A DNA stretch of 64,000 bases from Plumapathes pennacea (taxonomy: Eukaryota; Cnidaria; Anthozoa; Antipatharia; Myriopathidae): assembly GCA_964036295.1 (NCBI GenBank), contig OZ038465.1:7133167-7197166 (forward strand). Direction: 5' to 3'. A program made the translations under genes and the position numbers. Below are positions 52,227 to 62,401 of this stretch, piece by piece; position 1 is the first letter of the stretch; each line of letters opens with the position of its first letter. Below the pieces are notes generated by a model, which was given only the letters and a program-made list of their open reading frames with translations, made no database searches and had not been told where the DNA came from.

Positions 52227-52843
52227 AAATAGTTTGCCTCAAAAGGCTTTTAGCGGCTTGATTGCATCATATCTCATCAATCCTGCTGAGTGTACGAAAG
52301 CGTTAGGTATTACGTTTAGGCATAATCTTGCCCAGGTATGGCTAATGATATTTGTAAATCTACCTAACTCGTCGAGTTTCCCGCCTTGTAAAATGTCAGC
52401 ATTTGTTACTCAAACAGCGGTTCGTTCATTGCACATTGAAACACCTTTTCCCAACCAAACACAGTACTTTTGCAGAATTTTACTTTAATTAGTACATGCT
52501 CGAAAATGTCCGAAAATGTAAAGGGATATTTCGAATGGGAGAAGATAATCAGCTAAAACCATATTTGACGTAATACTGAGCTAGTCTCCAGGCTCCACTC
52601 TGGGGAAGTCGACCCAACCCTTCACGCGCTCGAAAGGGCGTGTGTTGCTCCCTCAGCATGATTCAAAAGTTTTCAAGGAAATAAGAGTTTCCACGACGTA
52701 AAAAGTAAAGTGCTCAAAACAAATCTAAAAAGGCGCACTTCAAGTATGAAGACTTTTATCGTGCCATGGAAATAATTGGTGGCTTCGTACGGGCAACGCG
52801 ATATTCCGAAGTTTGACAAAACGCTAACAACTCCTGCACCTTA

Positions 52844-53225
52844 GGCCCTGTTTACATGGAAGGATGGTAACCCTCCCAGGAGGGACACTCTCCTAGAAGG
52901 GTCACTCTTCTCTATTGAAATTCCTTGTTCCGTTTACATGATCGGTAGGGTCACCCTAGGAGGAGGGTTACCCTATCTTCTTGCTAGGGTTACCCTCCCA
53001 GTAGGGACAACTTTGGGCCATGTAAACACTCGAGGGAGGGTTACCCTCCCAGGGGGGCTAAGTTTAGCGGTGCCAGGTCAAATTTCGCGACTGCGCGATG
53101 CTTAAAGGGGTCTTGGCGAGATAGCCCTAAGGATAGGCACTTGGCATGTAAAGGGGGGCTATCTTCTGACCTTAGTAAGGTTGTCCCTTCTAGGAGGGTC
53201 CGCCTCCTTCCATGTAAACAGGGCC
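52844..53225. mobile_element. PIF/Harbinger-like MITE with clean empty site in unit A
   Basis: The 382-bp insert starts GGCCCTGTTTACATGGAAGG and ends CCATGTAAACAGGGCC, flanked by TTA on both sides (52841-52843, 53226-53228). Unit A reads CTGCACCTTAGAACAC at the same place (about 44203-44218) with one TTA, an exact pre-insertion site. The inside holds repeated AGGGTTACCCTCC words in both orientations. Confidence 0.92.
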
Positions 53226-53228
53226 TTA

Positions 53229-55040
53229 GAACACTAATCTAAGTTTTTGACTGCAGTGATAAACCACTCAACCATTCGCCTGTCACTAAAACTAAATACC
53301 AGCGGCTCGTCTTTATACTCCCCTCGACCCCTCCTCACTTTCAGTTTTAAACTGATTTGTTACATTCGAAATCCTAACACAAAAAATCGGATGCAGTCGT
53401 GACTTCCAATTTTAAAATATGTAGGTGTCGAATATCGACTGTGCAAAACTGGATATGTCACAAATTAGTCCTTTTCGATCTTTCTCTGGTCAAGAGACTC
53501 GGCTTGACTCTGGGGCGCGAGCTAAAAGTTGCCGCAGCGACTTTTGGATTTTATATCGAAAGCTCTCGTAAGCAGCACTATGAAGATGTAACTCATTAGA
53601 TTCCTCGAAGATGATTTTTTCTTTCTTCCTTTTTTCTTTTCTTCTTTTCTTTCTTACTTTTTTTTTCTTTTTAGTCGTGCGCAGTAAGGCCGTTGGATTA
53701 TTTTACACGAAATACAAAAAATTGATTTGTATCCGCGTTTTTAATAATTTTGTTTCGAGAAAGTGCTTCATTTTTCACAATATAAATGTACAATCCACCT
53801 TCTAATTTATAGTAAAATGATTTTTTAGGCATATTTTAAGCTACGTGATGTTAAGTTTGAGTTGAGATTGAGTGTGAAAATTTACATTTGCTGAGTATAT
53901 AGCACCACCAGTACGCCACCAGTTATGTTGCAATTCAGTGTCAAGTCTTTAAGTGCTTAGGCAGCACAGCCCGGGAGAACTTCCAGCTATTCATAATCAG
54001 TATATATACTTGAGGCAAAATAACATGCGGTCACAAACAGTCAGCCGACTGTGAAGAAGGTACATTTGTAAAGGTCAGTTTTATAGCGCAAAGAACAATG
54101 TTCGCGTAGAAATGCATCTTTCTTGAGATAGAACCACTAATGTAAACCACCAGTATTGAAGTTGACAGGAGACAGATAAGCCGTGAACTCACGCACGGAA
54201 AGTTCTTTAGCCAAACGGAAATCAACAAAAAGATGTCGCAGAAGATGCAAAAACAGAAACAGAACCGCCGTATGTTACCTTGCTGCACGTAAACTACAGC
54301 ACGAGTTTTACTGAAAAACGAGAAGTTTTCGTCTTCATTTTGCGTATATAATAACCCCCACCAGGGACTGATTGGTATACCTTCTCTGTGGACGCTTTGG
54401 GTGTTTTAGAGTTTTAGAGCGACAGAAAACTGTTCAGTTTATCTTTGCCCTGATTGCGGTCTAACGCTTGAAACGTCAGCCAACACATTCTTGGCGTCAA
54501 GTTCGCATATTCACGTCAAAAAAGGATGATGCATTCTGACTCCAAGCCACTTCGTATAGTTTTAATCCAGGGGGTCGTGTGTTAGATTCCCAAGGACGGC
54601 AGTTATATGTTGTAGTTGTTTCACCCTGAAAGGCAGCCCCAACCGCCTTTTCGCTTCCGAACCTCAGCTTTGTGAAAGTCAATACAGTAATAGTTATTCA
54701 TTTACTACAATCAAATGCAAAATGGCTGAGACAAAATGCTTTTGTCCTGTTTACGTTCTATCGGGCTCCGTGCCAGGTTCACCTTGCTTAGAAGCCAACA
54801 TCAGAAGACATAATACATAAAGAAGAAGCACGAAACGACCTAGAGGTAGGGACCAGGCTTGTGGCGCAAGGATTAACACCAGTATCACACCTTACAGAAG
54901 CCGGACCACAACCAAATAGAAGTAGTTTTAATCGATCTATTTAGAATATAAAGTTTTACGTTAAATTAAGTGACGTAGAACACTACTCGTTTTATTTTAA
55001 TATGTTATAGGCCATACCAAAAAACGATTACCCAGTTACC
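53229..55040. other. 5' region of channel gene B
   Basis: No gene. It parallels 44219-47632 without the THAP element. A CT/T-rich tract lies at about 53608-53672. Confidence 0.6.
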
Positions 55041-58000
55041 ATGGAAACCATGAACCATATTCCCTCAAACTATGATGTCGATGCTCCGCCAGCAAAGTAC
55101 AATCCTTGGTCGGATTTCGTCGATAATACAACTCTGCACGGGTTACGATACGTATTCCGGAAAAAGTTTCGTGTTCTGCGCCTGGTTTGGCTGCTGATAT
55201 TGATTACCGCTGGTTCGTACTACATGTTCATCGTTTTCCAGGCCATCACTAAATTCTTGTCCTATCCAGTTTCCACTGTCCTTGAACAGAGGTACCCCGC
55301 AAGTATGAAGTTCCCAGCAGTGACAATTTGTCCCCAAAACATGTTCCAAAAAAGCAAGATCTTCATGCCAGATTCGGATCCCGAATTTAACAAGCTTGGC
55401 TTAAACATGAGCGTGTGTGAAGCCACGGCCGCTGTTCGTGCTGGAAGACCTTGCGGGCTCGCAATGCTGTGCTGCTGTGGCCTTGTGGTGAGAGAAAAGG
55501 CGGTGTTATCTACAATAACTAACTGTACCAGCCAGTACAAAAGTCAGTTGAGGCAAGCTCTGAATAAGTTCAATGTTGCACTTAACACCAGGGAGTTCTA
55601 CCGAGTCTACGGTCCTGATATAAGAGATATTTTGGGGCCCCACTGTACATTCAAATTCCTCAGCAGTGATACCTGCACAGTGCAAGACTTCAGTTCATTT
55701 AGAGTCACAGGATCAGGAATGTGCTTCACCTTTAACTCGGGCGAAAGTCAGAAAATTAGATCAGTCGTGGAAGCTGGGATTTCGACAGGGCTGAATGTGG
55801 TTCTGGACTCCAAGATCGCAGAGTATACCACTGGTAAAGTGTCGCAGGGGTTTCAAGTCGTTGTTCATGAACAGCATGAGTTCGTTGATGGCCTCAACGG
55901 GATCTTAGTCGGCCCTGGTTCACACATCGCCATTGCTGTCTCAAAACAAAAGGTAAGAGTGAGTGAGTGAGTGTGTGTGTTTGGGAGGGAGGGGAGAGGG
56001 GGTGGCGACAAAGACAATGAGCTCAAAATTTCTACGAGCTGATACTTTCACCTCGTAGAAATCGACACCGAATCAATCTAATTGTTTTAGTGTCAGCAAA
56101 TTTCTTCAAAAAGTCTTCTCTGAAACGGCGGCCATTGTTGGAAAATCGACATCTGTAGGCTGATAACGCGAGTGGCGTAGCCAACCAGATTGCAGGTTAG
56201 CATCAGAACACTAGTTTATTCTTACTAAAAGTAAATAGTTCCCTCGCTTCTCTCGAGATACTAATCGTGACGCAACTAATCGTGAAACTACTAATCGTGA
56301 CATTGCTAATCGTGACGATACAATCGTGACGTAACTAATCGTGACGCAACTAATCGTGACAGTACTAATCGTGACAGTGCTAATCGTATAGTACTAATCG
56401 TGACGCTACTTAGACACGGCACATTCGACGTTGTTTGAACTGGGCTCGTAGATAAAATCCGTCTATTGAAACTTAAAAGTGTGACCACTCGAAGGAAAGC
56501 TCTCAGTAAGTACATTCAATTAGCTCGTGTTCACTCACAACTCCTAAACTATGGCGTCCCTAGCCTCTGAGTGTTGCCATTTTCATTACAAATCGAAGCA
56601 TGTGCGTCTTTTCCAACAGTTTGTCAATCTTCCGTCACCTTACTCTACCAAATGCAAAAATGAGACATCAAAGATGTTCGGTTTCTACACCATCCAAGGA
56701 TGTCTTTATGAGTGTAAACTTGCAGAAGTCGAGAGGGTCTGTGGCTGCCACTTAGTATCATATCGGGGTAAGTTAATGTGAGAAGGTTTGTAATATTCAG
56801 TCATACGCTTCTCGTCGCTTCAGATCAGATCATCCTATGATACAATTTCAAACCATGACACTCGGCATTGCACTAGGTATACCTGACAAATTCATTTGAT
56901 CATTACTCTTTTCAGTGTTAACCGTCCACTCTGGCGGTTTCCGTCTATATGTTGACCTGTTTTTGTCTCTTTTGGCCTTTGTTGTTTGCCATAGAAACCT
57001 GGTGTAGTGTATCTGCAATACGGACACGTGACTGCACAGCGGTCGTACTTCAGCGTCACATCCGGGGAACTAGAGGGGCGGGAAACTTGTGTAATCGAGT
57101 GTATTGTAGCGAAGCCTTCGTGGCTTCTGTGTGACTTCTGTGTAGCTTCTCTGGGATTCTACACCTGGGCTTGTCTCTGACTGTCTGTTAGTTGTTTGTT
57201 GATTTCTGTCTGTCGTACAAGGTCCACTTCGCTTCCGATATTGTGATGCCAGCGATCATGGCTGCCAAACCAGTGTTCCCCGTGAGTATCTCTTTTTTCT
57301 TAAGACTTGCCTGGTTCACTATTAAAAAATACATAAAACGGTTACAACAACTTGAACTTTCATCTCGTAGGTCAAATGAATGTTCAGAAATGCAACTGTT
57401 CAGTCCCTTGCGAGTCTGTCCACTATAATACCCAGGTCTCCTACTCTACCGGATTTCCCAACTCCTGGACTTCCACGTTAGTAAAAAGTGAAGGCTACAA
57501 TCAAACTTTGGCGTACCAAAGGTATAACCCGCCCATTATCTGCAAAGGTTTCGATAGACCAGTTGTCGATTAATGTTGCTTTGGCTGCTTATGTTTTGCT
57601 CTCAATACGCTTTATGATTGGTCTAAACAACTTTGGCGCAGCATTCCACATTAATCAGGAATCAAAGCAGAAGCAATCGCGAATTTTGTCACTCAATCAA
57701 GCAATTGGCGATGACGATTCTCTGCTTTACCTAATCACTTTGGCTTCTGGCTGGTCGAATTTTCCTTTCATTTGTTTTGGTTTCACGCAAGCCAATCGAA
57801 ACGGCTTCAGACAGGTAGATACAGTTATAAGAAATAGGCATTTGTCACGATTGCTGTTTGATTACATAGAAGGAATTTGGAAATTGTAATCCGAACAGCC
57901 ATGTAGACCACGATGGTACGTAAAAAAATATATAGCACATTTAGTAGCACATTTTTCGAGTATATTCTCATTTTTTTTTTCAGAGAAAACCTAGTGTTTA

Positions 58001-58430
58001 TCCAAGTTGGTTTCAAGTCCTTGAGTTATGAACACCAGGAACAAGTTGCTGCCTTTGACAAATGGATGTTGCTAGGTAACTTACTTTTTACAGTCTAGTT
58101 ACATATTATGCTTTTCTATTTCTTTCTTTCTTTGTTTAAACTATCAACTCTCACTACATCACTCATACATTTTATTTAGTTAAAAGGTTGTGAAAATATG
58201 CATTTTAAGCTTGGACGTGAACTCCGGCTTTGACAACTTGCTGACGCTAAAAAAGAACACAACTAACTTCTTGAGAGTTTTCATTTCCTAACCTGTATTA
58301 TTGTTTTGCAGGAGAAATCGGCGGCAATATGGGTCTATTCGTGGGATGCAGTTTGATCACTCTATGTGAATTAATGGATTGCCTGATTATTTTCCTGTTC
58401 CAAAAATTCAGAAATGTCGCACAGCGCTAG
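55041..58430 (+). CDS. DEG/ENaC family (ASIC-like) sodium channel, copy B
   Basis: Six exons at the same phases as copy A (55041-55952, 56620-56767, 57222-57281, 57371-57521, 57984-58075, 58312-58430) give 493 aa. All hallmark segments are present: LHGLRYVF, TM1, FPAVTICPQN, the Cys-rich loops and the Gly-Cys-Ser filter; exon 6 is identical at the protein level. I count 16 substitutions against copy A, six in exon 1 (304 aa) and ten in exons 2-5 (about 150 aa), including FPNSW for LPDPW and KNETSK for KNQTSK. The upstream start of copy A is ATA here, so METMNHIP is the start. The exon 3 acceptor is ACAAG instead of ACCAG. Both copies look functional and could assemble into heterotrimers. Confidence 0.92.
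56261..56405. repeat. CTAATCGTGACNN minisatellite, copy B (about 10 units)
   Basis: Same repeat as at 48869-48956 in intron 1, expanded by about four units that include variants (AATCGTGAAAC, AATCGTGACAT). Confidence 0.9.
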
Positions 58431-58712
58431 AAATAGTTTGCCTCAAAAGGCTTTTAGCGGCTTGATTGCATCATATCTTATCAATCCTGCTGAGTGTACG
58501 AAAGTGTTAGGTTTTACGTTTAGGCATAATCTTGCCCAGGTATGGCTAATGATATTTGTAAATCTACCTAACTCGTCGAGTTTCCCGCCTTGTAAAATGC
58601 CAGCATTTGTTATTCAAACAGCGGTTCGTTCATTGCACATTGAAACACCTTTTCCCAACCAAACACAGTACTTTTGCAGAATTTTACTTTAATTAGTACA
58701 TGTTCGAAAATG

Positions 58713-60690
58713 TCCCCTCGCCCTGGAGTCAGAGACCTTGTTTACCATTGTTTTGGAGAAGAACATGAGCATTAAGGTTCTTTGCAAATGAAATTCAGTT
58801 GCATTAGACTGATTTTTTTCCCGAGCATTGCGAGGGTACTAAATTCAGGGCAGGGGGACTCCACTATAGTTTGGGTAGGGAGGTGCCGCTAATGCCCTCA
58901 AACCCGAACTTACTCCTGACATTTTGTAAATTTCACTACCCTGTCTAAGGCAAAGTCCTTAGTAATACGACACCCTGGTTAAGACTGGATTTCCATAGTT
59001 TTAATGTGCGAACAATGAAGGCAATTGAAAGCTGAGTATGGTACTGGATATGGTTGGATATGACTGTATAGTACTGGTAAGGAATATGCAATGCTGTATA
59101 TGGACGTTAGTGGCCGTATAGGTACAAACAGCCCTGAATATGTCTGCATAGGGCTTTTGTACTCTCGATCGGACTGGCTTCTTAGCCAATCATACTTCTC
59201 GATTGCCGATTCATATAATATTCCACACAGTCTGTACAAAGACCTCACTAGCTCGGTAAAGATAATTATGTTTGAGTCCACTCTGTATTGATCTATAGTA
59301 TAGTGCTCTGTAAGTACATATGGTGACGTATTGGGTTGTATAGGTCTGCAAAAAGTCTGTTCGCAGCTTAGTTTGATTGTATAAAACAGTAAAGGGATAT
59401 TTTGGGTCGTATATGACTGTTCATAGACGCTTAGGGCTGCATAGGGACGCATATGCCTGTAGGTGCATAGATTTGTATAGGGCTAGGGAAGTATTTGGTT
59501 AAAAAACCCGGGGCTTATTTTTCAACTTGGCTCAGTCAATGGCACTGTAGAGTTATGTTTTTCGGCCTTGCGGTTACTTATTTTTGAGTCAGTGGTCATT
59601 GTATAAAACTGTGAATTCAAGCTCAGTGTAACACTCGTAAAACCTCAAGACATTACCCAAAAGAAATTCCTTGTTGACTAGTTTGTATTCACCCGATGTG
59701 ATTCCCCTTCAACTTCTAACGAGTAACTCACAGTATAAAGTTGGGCAGAATTGTTCAGTTAGTGTTCTTGCTACCACTGAAAAAGACTAATCAATAAAAA
59801 AAAGCCTCGCTGAGATAGACTCCTCCGTTGAATAATAGCCCTCTCTTTTAATGACCATACACGTGCATTGGTTTTCAAAGTATTTGAAGAGTTTGCACAT
59901 CTGTGTAACTGACAATTCATCAGTATACAGCACGAACTTTATTATGAACAAATTCATGATACAAGAAAAACGCCAAACTCCAACTCCTGATGTGTTAAGG
60001 GAAACCAAAGGTTGTGACCAAACAAGTAAGCTATCAGCGGAGATCAACGGTGCGCGTTATTTTTTTGACCCATCATTTATTTTCATAAAATTAGTTTACA
60101 TCTTCTCGTGAGCAGACGTTGTCAACGATAACCCACGTAAATGTTCCTGAAAGTCAGCTGTGTTTTAATCGATCACGTCTTGACTCGCAGGAGGCAAGCA
60201 ATTAAAGCCGCCTGTCATGTTTTGTCCTGCTCGTACATCACGCTATGTCAAATAATTACGGGCAGCGAATGACACCAAGAGAGCAGAAGTCTCGTACACA
60301 AAACAATACTGCGCAGGCGTATGGGGTTTGTCTTCGTTTCCCACAAACGTGAACTTAAAAATTTTGCTTCATGAAAGCAAATCTGCTATAATCGAAACTA
60401 GAAGATGTTGCTTGTCTCCTTATTACGCCAGCACGAAATGTGGCCGAACAATGTTGGAACCGCATCACTAATAACGCGCAGATTCAATGGCTCAGTATCA
60501 AGACGTGAAGTTTGAAGTTATCAATTTTCTATCTCACAGGAATTAATATACCTACTTCGGTTAACTGAGTGCTTAATCTCTGTTAATTTTATTCGACCTG
60601 AGAATTCATATGCCATGCATATTTTTACTTATTTCCTCTACCTCCCCTGCAACTTCCATCCGCTACGAATCGAAATATTTTCACGAAATT
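58713..60690. other. No gene recognised
   Basis: From about 59030 to 59470 the sequence is rich in loosely repeated GTATAGG / GGATATG / TATGACTGT words, like a decayed simple repeat. The rest is unremarkable AT-rich spacer. Confidence 0.5.
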
Positions 60691-61182
60691 GATTGTCCAA
60701 ACGACGCACGCGTGTGAAGTTTCAAATGATTTATAACTGTGCGCAAATTGTGGCTTAACTTCTTGACATATTTTTCATTTTCTGGCCCCCAGATAACTCC
60801 CTCACAGCTTTCGTCCATACTATTTTCATTAATATTTTAGATATTTTACGGAACTGCATGTGAAATCCATGGGTGTTTAGCTCGATACTTTCCTTCTTTC
60901 TTTTTCCTCGTTGTTAGATTGCTGAGGAAAGCTATTGATTGTCCAAACGACGCACGCGTGTGAAGTTTCAAATGATTTATAACTGTGCGCAAATTGTGGT
61001 TTAACTTCTTGACATATTTCTTACTTCCTGGCCCCCAGATAACTCTCCCACAGCTTTCGTATATAATATCTTCATTAATATTTTAGATATATTACGGAAC
61101 TGCATGTGAAATCCATGGGCGTTTAGTTCGATTCTTTTCTTCTTTCTTCTTCCTCGTTGTTAGATAACCGAGGAAAGATATT
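60691..61182. repeat. Two tandem copies of a 246-bp unit
   Basis: GATTGTCCAAACGACGCACG starts at 60691 and again at 60937. The copies share CTGGCCCCCAGATAACT, TTCATTAATATTTTAGATAT and AACTGCATGTGAAATCCATG and differ by scattered substitutions. Confidence 0.9.
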
Positions 61183-61299
61183 GTTCAGCCCAAAATCTTC
61201 TTGATTATTGCAATTTTTTCCGGCTTCAAAGAAGTGTACTAAGAGTCTCTTAAGGTGAAGTAATACGGGCAACATTTTCAGTGCAACTTGTCGTGAAAG

Positions 61300-61453
61300 T
61301 AGAACCCACTTCTATTTCAGTTGGCTGTGTGGCCGAGGATTTGAACTCAGGGCTACTATGTTGCAAATTCAGCTAGTGGTCAGAGCGGGACTTGAACCTG
61401 GGACCTCCGGATTTCAAGTCCGGCGCCCTAACCACTCGGCCACACTGCCTCCG
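61300..61453 (-). mobile_element. tRNA-derived SINE
   Basis: On the minus strand, GTGTGGCCGAGTGGTTAGGG (pol III box A region) is followed by CGCCGGACTTGAAATCCGG, a serine-type TGA anticodon arm, and GGTTCAAGTCC (box B). The 5' GGCAGTG cannot pair with the 3' side and the long variable arm of tRNA-Ser is missing, so it is not a working tRNA. A tail with a second box-B-like GAGTTCAAATCC follows to about 61300. Its translation gives the QCGRVVRAPDLKSGG string that contaminates many coral gene predictions. Confidence 0.8.
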
Positions 61454-61660
61454 TAAGTGGAGTTTCCCAAACAAGAGAAAATGCGGCACGTCATGAGCGG
61501 GCTGTATTTGTTGTACTAACGGCCTCGGTAGTTCTAATCCAAGATGACATCTTGTTTCTGATAAACATCTACTATGAATGTGAGGAAGCCACACGATTAA
61601 TTTTAGCATATGGCCGCATAAACTGTTACTGGCTCTACACCGGCCGATTATTATAGCAAG

Positions 61661-61897
61661 ATGTTAGGTTCAAAGGTTAGATTCACTAGGCGAGTACATT
61701 TACTGATGACACTTATCTATATCATAATTGGAACTCTAACCCGGCCTATTTTTTGTCAAGATATCCGTCTTCGTTATGGTTTTCGAATGGGAGAAGATAA
61801 TCAGCTAAAACTGCTGAAATTGCTATTACTAAAAACGATAGGTGCTCAATACACAAAAGTCACATGCGAACTGGTCAGTTTCTATTTTGACAAATAA
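61661..61897 (+). CDS. Small ORF with signal-peptide-like N-terminus (78 aa)
   Basis: The frame starts MLGSKVRFTRRVHLLMTLIY and continues IIIGTLTRPIFCQ: a basic n-region, a hydrophobic core and a small/polar end, as in a secretory signal. A Lys/Leu-rich segment (QLKLLKLLLLKTIG) follows. No family is recognised and no upstream promoter or splicing supports it. Its codons 41-51 fall in the 31-base sequence shared with the A/B duplication junction. Confidence 0.2.
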   Translation: MLGSKVRFTRRVHLLMTLIYIIIGTLTRPIFCQDIRLRYGFRMGEDNQLKLLKLLLLKTIGAQYTKVTCELVSFYFDK

Positions 61898-62017
61898 TCC
61901 AAAGCAGCAATAAGCACGGCATTTTCGTACACTTGGGAAGGCTAAGTTCATCTGTATCATAACTGCACCTTAAATTTCTGACCATCGCTTCTCAATAGAA
62001 TTATTTTAAAGTGTCCC

Positions 62018-62401
62018 TAACCCCAATATAATTTTATTTTAAAATCAATTGTTCGTGAAGTAAATAGTTGGCTAGTAGAATATTTCTTGGTTTGAATGTC
62101 CCACCTGTGAGCTATAAAGGTTTATGTTTCGAAAGTGCTAATAACGTGACGTCAACGCCGAGGCACCATTCAATATACGAAAACATTTCATACACATATA
62201 TGTTATATTTAAACTTGCACAAATGATTTTACCAAATATATTTTCCAAATTGGAAAACAGTTTCAATCTGACGTCACACAATTAACATATTCAAAGTATA
62301 AACCTTTAGAACTCATCAACGCGACATTAAAAAAAAAAAGACTCTACTAGTCAACTATTTACTTGATGCACAATCAATTTTAAGGCTAAAATATAGGGTT
62401 A
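62018..62401. mobile_element. Fold-back element with arms of about 130 bp
   Basis: The left arm (about 62018-62153: TAACCCCAATAT, GTAAATAGTTGGCTAGTAGA, CTATAAAGGTTTATG, GTGACGTC) is mirrored by the right arm (about 62270-62401: GACGTCACAC, TATAAACCTTTAG, TCTACTAGTCAACTATTTAC, ATATAGGGTTA). The outer TA dinucleotides could be a mariner-type target duplication. Central TTTTCCAAATTGGAAAA is itself palindromic. No coding capacity. Confidence 0.8.

Larger units (their letters stand above)
43924..52559 (+). repeat. Tandem duplication, upstream copy (unit A)
   Basis: Sequence from TGACGTAATACTGAGCTAGT at 43931 to the 3' flank of the first channel gene recurs as unit B from 52566. Identity runs through promoter, all six exons and introns. 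Unit A is longer because of a THAP-type transposon (44861-46555) and about 1.4 kb extra in intron 4 (about 50355-51720). Confidence 0.95.
52566..58712 (+). repeat. Tandem duplication, downstream copy (unit B)
   Basis: Head-to-tail partner of unit A, beginning TGACGTAATACTGAGCTAGT and ending where TTCGAAAATGTCC gives way to unrelated sequence. Unit B lacks the THAP element and the long intron 4 segment, but has its own MITE (52844-53225), an expanded minisatellite and about 170 extra bp in intron 2 (about 57000-57165). Confidence 0.95.

Noticed and set aside
52210..52488. 92-aa plus-strand ORF after each channel gene (also 58414-58692)
   Set aside because: It overlaps the end of exon 6 in another frame and continues into the 3' UTR; conservation is due to the recent duplication.
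58979..59452. 157-aa minus-strand Tyr/Ser-rich ORF
   Set aside because: It translates a region of loosely repeated GTATAGG/TATGAC words; no family resemblance and no splice sites supporting it.
60691..61182. CRISPR-like or prokaryotic repeat array
   Set aside because: Only two long adjacent copies with no spacers, in a clearly eukaryotic context.
61419..61450. A functional tRNA-Ser gene
   Set aside because: Acceptor stem does not pair and the long variable arm of tRNA-Ser is absent; a tRNA-derived SINE fits better.
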